Part shown: positions 6,585-10,794 of the stretch, piece by piece | Layout: each line of letters opens with the position of its first letter | How positions within the stretch are numbered: position 1 is the first letter of the stretch | DNA from: Bacillota bacterium | GTDB lineage: Bacteria > Bacillota > Clostridia > Peptostreptococcales > Anaerovoracaceae | Length of the DNA stretch: 10,794 bases | Assembly: GCA_023415235.1 (NCBI GenBank) | Contig: JAEZLP010000060.1 | Span: forward strand, 1 to 10,794 | Direction: 5' to 3' | Position numbers and translations under genes: made by a program | The notes under the pieces: generated by a model | Databases searched by the model: none | Told to the model about the DNA's origin: nothing | Seen by the model: the letters and a program-made list of their open reading frames with translations, nothing else

Positions 6585-6770
6585 ATGGCGAAGACCGCCC
6601 TCGTCAACAAGGCGAACGCGACGCCGAAGTTCGGCGTGCGCGGCTACACGCGCTGCCAGCGGTGCGGGCGTCCGCGCTCCGTCTACCGCAAGTTCGGCCT
6701 GTGCCGGATCTGCGTGCGCGAGATGGCCCACCGGGGCGAGCTCCCCGGCGTCACCAAGAGCAGCTGGTAA
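6585..6770 (+). CDS. rpsN: 30S ribosomal protein S14, zinc-binding type (uS14, C+)
   Basis: 30S head protein needed for A-site tRNA placement and late 30S assembly. At 61 residues it is the short zinc form (also called RpsZ or type Z). Cys24 and Cys27 (CQRC), then Cys40 and Cys43 (CRIC), form a complete zinc ribbon with 12 residues between the pairs. The end ELPGVTKSSW is typical of actinobacteria. Alphaproteobacteria normally carry the longer, roughly 101-residue cysteine-free form at this position, so the gene disagrees with the first half of the window. SD AAGGAGAA (6571-6578) overlaps the end of rplE. Confidence 0.97.
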   Translation: MAKTALVNKANATPKFGVRGYTRCQRCGRPRSVYRKFGLCRICVREMAHRGELPGVTKSSW

Positions 6771-6846
6771 GCATCCGACGACGTCGGTAGGTCCGCACCG
6801 CCTCGAGCGGCCCGGATACCCCGGCGAGAAAGGGGCCGAGTCCCCC
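6771..6846 (+). other. Intergenic leader before rpsH
   Basis: A gap of 76 bases, the largest inside the spc part. It holds a small perfect stem (CCGAC/GTCGG with a 3-base loop, 6775-6787). A GC-rich stretch can also pair GGCCC (6809-6813) with GGGCC (6832-6836). AAAGGGG (6829-6835) is the only SD-like match for rpsH, about 11 bases before the ATG, which is longer than usual. In E. coli S8 represses the spc operon by binding near rplE; this region could be a local control site, but no S8-binding fold is recognisable. Confidence 0.35.
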
Positions 6847-7245
6847 ATGACCATGACCGACCCGATCGCAGACTTCCTCACCCGGTTGCGGAACGCGAAC
6901 ACGGCGCACCACGACACCGTGGTGATCCCGTTCTCGAAGCTGAAGTCGCACATCGCGGAGATCCTGCAGGCCGAGGGCTACATCGCAGGGTGGACCGTCG
7001 AGGACGCCCAGGTGGGCAAGAACCTCGTCGTCACCCTGAAGTACGGCCCGAACCGCGAGCGCGCGCTCGCCGGGGTCAAGCGCGTGTCCAAGCCGGGCCT
7101 GCGCGTGTACGCCAAGTCGACCAACCTGCCGAAGGTGCTCGGCGGCCTGGGCGTGGCCATCTTGTCCACGTCCTCGGGGCTGCTGACCGACAAGCAGGCC
7201 GCCAAGAAGGGCGTGGGTGGGGAAGTCCTCGCCTACGTCTGGTAA
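6847..7245 (+). CDS. rpsH: 30S ribosomal protein S8 (uS8)
   Basis: Primary 16S-binding protein of the central domain and, in E. coli, the translational repressor of the spc operon. The 132 residues begin MTMTDPIADFLTRLRNANTA, the common actinobacterial start. The C-terminal signature STSSGLLTDKQAAKKGVGGE (107-126) ends in LAYVW. A second in-frame ATG (6853) would remove only two residues; the first is kept because MTMTDPIAD is the conserved actinobacterial N-terminus. It is followed by a 24-base gap containing GGAAGGAGAA, a strong SD for rplF. Confidence 0.97.
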   Translation: MTMTDPIADFLTRLRNANTAHHDTVVIPFSKLKSHIAEILQAEGYIAGWTVEDAQVGKNLVVTLKYGPNRERALAGVKRVSKPGLRVYAKSTNLPKVLGGLGVAILSTSSGLLTDKQAAKKGVGGEVLAYVW

Positions 7246-7269
7246 GTCCAGGACGGAAGGAGAACAGCC

Positions 7270-7809
7270 ATGAGCCGTATCGGCAGGATCCCCGTCCCGG
7301 TCCCGGCCGGCGTGGACGTCGACATCGACGGTGCCGTGGTGACGGTCAAGGGCCCCAAGGGCACCCTGACCCACACGGTCGCCGCCCCCATCCAGGTCGC
7401 GCGCGACGAGGCCGGTGCGCTCGTCGTCACGCGGCCGAACGACGAGCGCGAGTCGCGCTCGCTGCACGGCCTGACCCGCACGCTGCTGGCCAACCTGGTC
7501 ACCGGCGTCACCCAGGGCTACGAGAAGAAGCTCGAGATCGTCGGCACCGGTTACCGCGTGCAGGCGAAGGGCGACACGCTCGAGTTCGCCCTCGGCTTCT
7601 CCCACCCGGTGACGGTCACGCCCCCGGAGGGCATCACCTTCACGGTCGAGACCCCGACGCGGTTCGTCGTCGCGGGCATCGACAAGCAGCAGGTGGGCGA
7701 GGTGGCCGCGAACATCCGGAAGCTTCGCAAGCCCGAGCCGTACAAGGGCAAGGGTGTGAAGTACCAGGGCGAGGTCGTCAAGCGCAAGGTCGGAAAGGCT
7801 GGTAAGTAG
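7270..7809 (+). CDS. rplF: 50S ribosomal protein L6 (uL6)
   Basis: 50S protein near the GTPase-associated centre and the sarcin-ricin loop. The 179 residues form the usual two duplicated domains: MSRIGRIPVPVPAGVDVDID at the start, VVTVKGPKGTL in domain 1, and the RKPEPYKGKGVKYQGE signature (about 152-167) near the end of domain 2. A basic tail (VKRKVGKAGK) follows. Start ATG 7270 has AAGGAG 7 bases upstream. It is the only gene in the window that ends in TAG, two bases before rplR. Actinobacterial type. Confidence 0.97.
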   Translation: MSRIGRIPVPVPAGVDVDIDGAVVTVKGPKGTLTHTVAAPIQVARDEAGALVVTRPNDERESRSLHGLTRTLLANLVTGVTQGYEKKLEIVGTGYRVQAKGDTLEFALGFSHPVTVTPPEGITFTVETPTRFVVAGIDKQQVGEVAANIRKLRKPEPYKGKGVKYQGEVVKRKVGKAGK

Positions 7810-7811
7810 CC

Positions 7812-8183
7812 ATGGCGATCAGCATCAAGGGCAAGGGCAAGCAGATCGCGCGCCAGCGGCGGCACCTGCGCCTGCGCAAGAAGGTCGTCGGCACGGCTGC
7901 CCGGCCGCGTCTGGTCGTCACCCGGTCGGCGCGGCACATCGTCGCGCAGGTCGTGGACGACGGCGTCGGCCGCACCCTGGCCTCCGCCTCCACCCTCGAG
8001 GTGGACCTGCGGGCGGCCGAGGGCGACAAGACGACCAAGGCGCGCAAGGTCGGGGAGCTCCTCGCCGCGCGCGCGAAGGCTGCGGGGATCGAGGCGGTCG
8101 TGTTCGACCGCGGCGGCAACAAGTACCACGGCCGGGTGGCCGCGGTGGCCGACGGCGCCCGCGAGGGAGGTCTGGCACTGTGA
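7812..8183 (+). CDS. rplR: 50S ribosomal protein L18 (uL18)
   Basis: Binds 5S rRNA together with L5 and places it in the central protuberance. The 123 residues have a basic N-terminus rich in Lys and Arg (KGKGKQIARQRRHLRLRKKV, 6-25), followed by ARPRLVVTRSARHIVAQVVD and the C-terminal FDRGGNKYHGRVAAVADGAR (97-116), all typical of uL18. The length fits actinobacterial members. It starts 2 bases after the rplF stop and is followed by a 34-base gap to rpsE. Confidence 0.96.
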   Translation: MAISIKGKGKQIARQRRHLRLRKKVVGTAARPRLVVTRSARHIVAQVVDDGVGRTLASASTLEVDLRAAEGDKTTKARKVGELLAARAKAAGIEAVVFDRGGNKYHGRVAAVADGAREGGLAL

Positions 8184-8217
8184 CCCGGTCGCTCGAGACG
8201 AAGAAGAGGATCCACTG

Positions 8218-8874
8218 ATGGCTGCTGGACCACGCAGCAACACCACGGCCGGCGGCCAGGGTGGCGAGCGCCGCGACGGCGGCGAGCGTCGCGACCGGCG
8301 CGACGGCGGGCGGCGCCAGGAGGCCGCCGAGAAGAGCGCGTTCGTCGAGCGCGTCGTGACGATCAACCGCGTCGCCAAGGTCGTCAAGGGCGGCCGGCGG
8401 TTCAGCTTCACCGCGCTGGTCGTCGTCGGTGACGGCGACGGCACGGTGGGCGTCGGCTACGGGAAGGCCAAGGAGGTGCCCGCGGCGATCGCCAAGGGTG
8501 TCGAGGAGGCGAAGAAGAACTTCTTCCGCGTTCCTCGGATCCAGGGCACCATCCCGCACCCGGTGCAGGGCGAGGCCGCGGCCGGTGTCGTCTACCTGCG
8601 GCCGGCGTCGCCGGGTACCGGTGTGATCGCCGGCGGTCCGGTGCGCGCCGTCCTCGAGTGCGCAGGCATCCACGACGTGCTGACGAAGTCGCTCGGCTCG
8701 TCGAACTCCATCAACATCGTGCACGCGACGGTCGCGGCCCTGCGGGGCCTCGAGCAGCCGGAGGCGGTCGCGGCCCGCCGCGGCCTGCCGCTCGACCACG
8801 TCGTGCCCGCCCCGCTGCTGCGGGCGCAGGCCGAGGGCCGGGCTGCCGCCGCTGCCGCGAAGGCAGGTGCGTGA
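8218..8874 (+). CDS. rpsE: 30S ribosomal protein S5 (uS5)
   Basis: 30S protein important for decoding accuracy and mRNA entry; its N-terminal loop is where spectinomycin-resistance changes occur. The 218 residues are longer than E. coli S5 (167) because of an N-terminal Gly/Arg/Asp tail (about 11-35) and a C-terminal Ala-rich tail, both common in actinobacteria. The core starts at FVERVVTINRVAKVVKGGRR (42-61) with the double-stranded RNA-binding fold. The C-terminal domain has GTGVIAGGPVRAVLECAGI and SNSINIVHATVAALRGL. SD AAGAAGAGGA (8201-8210) is 7 bases before ATG. The TGA stop overlaps the rpmD ATG by one base. Confidence 0.97.
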   Translation: MAAGPRSNTTAGGQGGERRDGGERRDRRDGGRRQEAAEKSAFVERVVTINRVAKVVKGGRRFSFTALVVVGDGDGTVGVGYGKAKEVPAAIAKGVEEAKKNFFRVPRIQGTIPHPVQGEAAAGVVYLRPASPGTGVIAGGPVRAVLECAGIHDVLTKSLGSSNSINIVHATVAALRGLEQPEAVAARRGLPLDHVVPAPLLRAQAEGRAAAAAAKAGA

Positions 8875-9056
8875 TGGCACGCCTCAAGGTGACCCAGACC
8901 AAGTCCGTCATCGGCGGCAAGCAGAACCAGCGCGACACGTTGCGCACCCTGGGCCTCAAGCGGATCGGCGACGTCGTCGTCAAGGAGGACCGTCCTGAGA
9001 TCCGCGGCATGGTCCGCACGGTGCGGCACCTCGTCGCGGTCGAGGAGGTCGAGTGA
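8874..9056 (+). CDS. rpmD: 50S ribosomal protein L30 (uL30)
   Basis: Small 50S protein near the central protuberance. From ATG 8874 it is 60 residues, the normal length, reading MARLKVTQTKSVIGGKQNQR and then LGLKRIGDVVVKEDRPEIRG (27-46), close to the general actinobacterial L30 consensus. The frame is open further upstream, but those residues lie within rpsE and do not resemble L30. The start overlaps the rpsE stop (TGATG), indicating coupling. GGAGG (9044-9048) inside its last codons serves as SD for rplO. Confidence 0.96.
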   Translation: MARLKVTQTKSVIGGKQNQRDTLRTLGLKRIGDVVVKEDRPEIRGMVRTVRHLVAVEEVE

Positions 9057-9058
9057 CC

Positions 9059-9823
9059 ATGGCCGACGAGAACAAGGCCGAGGAGACGAAGCCGGCGAAG
9101 GCGGCTGCCGCGAAGAGCGCGGCTGCCAAGCCCGCTGCCGAGAAGAAGCCCGCTGCCGAGAAGAAGCCTGCCGCGGCGAAGGCCCCGGCGAAGGCCAAGG
9201 CCGACGAGGCCGCCGCCAAGCCGGCGCGCACGACGAAGGCCGCTGCGGCGAAGGCCGAGGCTGCCGAGTCGACCACTGAGGCTGTCGAGTCGAAGCCCAA
9301 GGCCGCGAAGGCTCCGGCGAAGGCCGAGCCGACCGCCGCCGCCAAGAAGGCGGCGGAGGACGCGGCCAAGCCCGGGCAGGGCGGCACGCTCCGCGTGCAC
9401 CACCTGCGCCCGGCGCCGGGTGCCAAGACCGCCAAGACCCGCGTGGGTCGCGGTGAGGGCTCGAAGGGCAAGACCGCGGGTCGCGGCACCAAGGGCACCA
9501 AGGCCCGGTACCAGGTGCCGGCGGGCTTCGAGGGCGGGCAGATGCCGATGCACATGCGGCTGCCCAAGCTCCGCGGCTTCAAGAACCCGTTCCGCGTCGA
9601 GTACCAGGTGGTCAACCTGGACAAGATCTCGGCGCTGTACCCCGACGGTGGTGACGTCACCGTCGCCGACCTGGTGGCCAAGGGCGCGGTCCGCAAGGGC
9701 CAGCCGGTGAAGGTGCTCGGCGACGGCGAGCTGGCGGTCAAGGTCTCGGTGGCGGTCGACGCGGTGTCGGCCTCCGCCAAGGAGAAGATCGAGGCCGCAG
9801 GCGGCAGCGTCGCACTGAGCTGA
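9059..9823 (+). CDS. rplO: 50S ribosomal protein L15 (uL15) with long Ala/Lys-rich N-terminal extension
   Basis: 50S assembly protein that contacts many parts of 23S rRNA. From ATG 9059 it is 254 residues, against about 145-150 for the family. The L15 domain proper begins near residue 109 (TLRVHHLRPAPGAKTAKTRV) and runs through GRGEGSKGKTAGRGTKGTKA and FEGGQMPMHMRLPKLRGF to the end. Residues 1-108 are low complexity: Ala, Lys, Pro and Glu, with AAAK and PAAEKK motifs like histone H1 tails. Some Micrococcales L15 proteins carry such tails (recalled, not checked). A GTG at 9053 is also in frame, and GGAGG is 10 bases before ATG and 4 before GTG; ATG is preferred. Extra role unknown; the tail may bind RNA or DNA. 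Confidence 0.93.
   Translation: MADENKAEETKPAKAAAAKSAAAKPAAEKKPAAEKKPAAAKAPAKAKADEAAAKPARTTKAAAAKAEAAESTTEAVESKPKAAKAPAKAEPTAAAKKAAEDAAKPGQGGTLRVHHLRPAPGAKTAKTRVGRGEGSKGKTAGRGTKGTKARYQVPAGFEGGQMPMHMRLPKLRGFKNPFRVEYQVVNLDKISALYPDGGDVTVADLVAKGAVRKGQPVKVLGDGELAVKVSVAVDAVSASAKEKIEAAGGSVALS
9131..9166 (+). repeat. Two perfect 18-bp tandem repeats in the L15 extension
   Basis: Bases 9131-9148 and 9149-9166 are identical (CCCGCTGCCGAGAAGAAG), coding for PAAEKK twice. A diverged third copy follows. This in-frame repeat shows that the Ala/Lys tail can grow or shrink by slippage without breaking rplO. Confidence 0.85.
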
Positions 9824-9832
9824 TCGTCCGGT

Positions 9833-9866
9833 CGGGGGCCCGGTGGCGACGCCACCGCGGCCCCCG
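9833..9866 (+). terminator. GC-rich U-less terminator-like hairpin after rplO
   Basis: Ten bases after the rplO stop, 9833-9840 pairs with 9859-9866 and 9841-9847 pairs with 9851-9857. This gives a 15-bp GC-rich stem with a single bulged C (9858) and a GAC loop. No T-run follows. In high-GC actinobacteria, stable stems without a U-tract are often proposed as terminators or mRNA 3'-end stabilisers. It would separate the ribosomal transcript from secY, at least in part. Confidence 0.6.
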
Positions 9867-9884
9867 TCCGTACCGGGCATCGGC

Positions 9885-9890
9885 TAGGGT
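9885..9890 (+). promoter_or_regulatory. Candidate -10 box of a secY promoter
   Basis: TAGGGT fits the TANNNT -10 pattern of actinobacterial housekeeping promoters and lies between the rplO hairpin and secY. No convincing TTGNNN -35 is found 16-18 bases upstream; that place falls in the end of the hairpin stem. A start near 9897 would give a leader of about 84 bases. Weak on its own, supported mainly by position. Confidence 0.35.
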
Positions 9891-9899
9891 GCGCGGGGT

Positions 9900-9919
9900 G
9901 CGTGCGACGTGTCGCACGC
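9900..9919 (+). promoter_or_regulatory. 20-bp inverted repeat in the secY leader
   Basis: GCGTGCGAC, GT, GTCGCACGC: perfect 9-base arms around a 2-base centre, or as RNA an 8-bp stem with a CGTG loop. It sits just downstream of the candidate -10 box, so it could be an operator for a dimeric repressor or a 5'-terminal hairpin that stabilises the secY message. Nothing in the window shows which. Confidence 0.45.
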
Positions 9920-9980
9920 CGAGCCGGCCGCCCCCCACGGTCGGAGCAGAACCCGCCTACGGGCGGTACCAGGAGGTCAG

Positions 9981-10794
9981 GTGCTAGGCGCATTCGTGCG
10001 GGCGTTCCGGACGCCCGACCTGCGGCGCAAGCTGCTCTTCACCATCGGGATCATGGTGGTGTTCCGGTTCGGCTCGTACCTGCCGACACCGGGCGTCAGC
10101 TACCCAGCGGTGCAGCTCTGTGTGGACCAGGCGCAGCAGAACGACCTGCTCGGCATCGTCAACCTCTTCAGCGGCGGAGCGCTGCTCCAGCTGTCGGTGT
10201 TCGCGCTCGGGATCATGCCGTACATCACCGCCAGCATCATCATCCAGCTCCTGCGGGTGGTCATCCCCAAGTTCGAGGAGCTCCACAAGGAGGGGCAGTC
10301 GGGCACCGCGAAGCTCACGCAGTACACGCGGTACCTGACGATCGGGCTCGCCGTCCTCCAGTCGACGACGATCATCACGTTCGCCCGCAGCGGCAACCTC
10401 TTCGCCGGCTGCAACCTCGACGTCATCCCCGACGACTCGGCGACGACCCTGCTCATCATGGTCATCACGATGACGGCCGGTACCGGCCTCATCATGTGGC
10501 TGGGTGAGCTCATCACCGAGCGCGGCGTCGGCAACGGCATGTCGCTGCTCATCTTCACGTCGATCGCGGCCTCGTTCCCGGCCGCCATGTGGTCGATCGC
10601 TGGCGGCGCCGGCGGTGCCGGCAAGTTCGTCGCCGTCCTGGCGATCATCATCCTCGTCATCGGGCTCGTCGTCTTCGTCGAGCAGTCGCAGCGCCGCGTC
10701 CCGGTGCAGTACGCCAAGCGCATGGTCGGGCGCCGCATGTACGGCGGGTCGAGCACCTACATCCCGATCAAGATCAACATGGCCGGCGTCATCC
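9981..10794 (+). CDS. secY: Preprotein translocase subunit SecY (3' end outside the window)
   Basis: Central pore of the Sec channel in the cytoplasmic membrane; with SecE and SecG it passes unfolded proteins driven by SecA or the ribosome. The visible 271 residues are about 60 percent of a usual SecY (about 430-440). After LGAFVRAFRTPDLRRKLLFT comes membrane segment 1, then the plug region NLFSGGALLQLSVFALGIMP and the ITASIIIQLLRVVIPKFEEL segment. Further segments include LIMWLGELITERGVGNGMSL and a hydrophobic run near AVLAIIILVIGLVVFVEQSQ. GTG 9981 is the start, with AGGAGG (9971-9976) 4 bases upstream. The frame is open to the window edge. Residues are actinobacterial, agreeing with rplX to rplO. 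Confidence 0.96.
   Translation, partial: MLGAFVRAFRTPDLRRKLLFTIGIMVVFRFGSYLPTPGVSYPAVQLCVDQAQQNDLLGIVNLFSGGALLQLSVFALGIMPYITASIIIQLLRVVIPKFEELHKEGQSGTAKLTQYTRYLTIGLAVLQSTTIITFARSGNLFAGCNLDVIPDDSATTLLIMVITMTAGTGLIMWLGELITERGVGNGMSLLIFTSIAASFPAAMWSIAGGAGGAGKFVAVLAIIILVIGLVVFVEQSQRRVPVQYAKRMVGRRMYGGSSTYIPIKINMAGVI

Noticed and set aside
6990..7805. 271-codon open frame on the + strand overlapping rpsH and rplF in another frame.
   Set aside because: The translation is Arg/Gly/Pro/His-rich low complexity, typical of an out-of-frame reading of GC-rich genes. rpsH and rplF are unambiguous in their own frames.
9902..10507. 201-codon frame starting before secY and overlapping it.
   Set aside because: It is out of frame with the clear SecY sequence and shows only Arg/His/Pro-rich composition with no family features.

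Overview
The window is a run of 21 ribosomal-protein genes in the classic bacterial S10-spc order, all on the + strand, ending in the first two thirds of secY. The order is rpsJ-rplC-rplD-rplW-rplB-rpsS-rplV-rpsC-rplP-rpmC-rpsQ-rplN-rplX-rplE-rpsN(Zn)-rpsH-rplF-rplR-rpsE-rpmD-rplO-secY. All ribosomal frames are intact and tightly spaced, with overlaps or gaps of a few tens of bases. No mobile element, CRISPR array, tRNA or rRNA gene is visible.

The striking point is that the two halves do not look like the same organism. From rpsJ to rplN (about 1-5660) the proteins read as alphaproteobacterial, of Rhodospirillales/Magnetospirillum type. From rplX to secY (about 5670-10794) they read as actinobacterial, of Micrococcales/Cellulomonas type: a four-cysteine zinc S14, actinobacterial L24, L5, S8 and L30, an L15 with a long Ala/Lys tail, and a GC-rich U-less terminator before secY. 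Codon and stop-codon use change at the same place. Arg CGG is 1 of 12 in rplN but 7 of 16 in rplE. Thr ACG is 0 of 7 in rplN but 7 of 15 in rplE. Stops are 9 TAA/3 TGA before the switch and 6 TGA/2 TAA/1 TAG after it. The switch falls at the rplN/rplX boundary, roughly 5640-5700, where both lineages share sequence. The simplest reading is a chimeric contig or artificial join. A real hybrid operon is possible but much less likely.

Layout: 1-201 is a non-coding leader with a good sigma70-type promoter (TTGCCA-17-TATAAA), a GC-rich discriminator and two hairpins. 202-5252 is the S10 operon part (rpsJ to rpsQ). 5235-5266 is a strong hairpin over the rpsQ stop. 5295-9823 is the spc operon part (rplN to rplO), with the lineage switch inside it. 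9824-9980 is an intergenic region with a terminator-like hairpin, a candidate -10 box and a 20-bp dyad. 9981-10794 is a truncated secY.

The genes encode ribosomal subunit proteins that assemble co-transcriptionally, and SecY is the membrane channel that receives exported proteins from those ribosomes. I found no new biological system. The lineage switch is the observation that matters most, and its first explanation should be technical.
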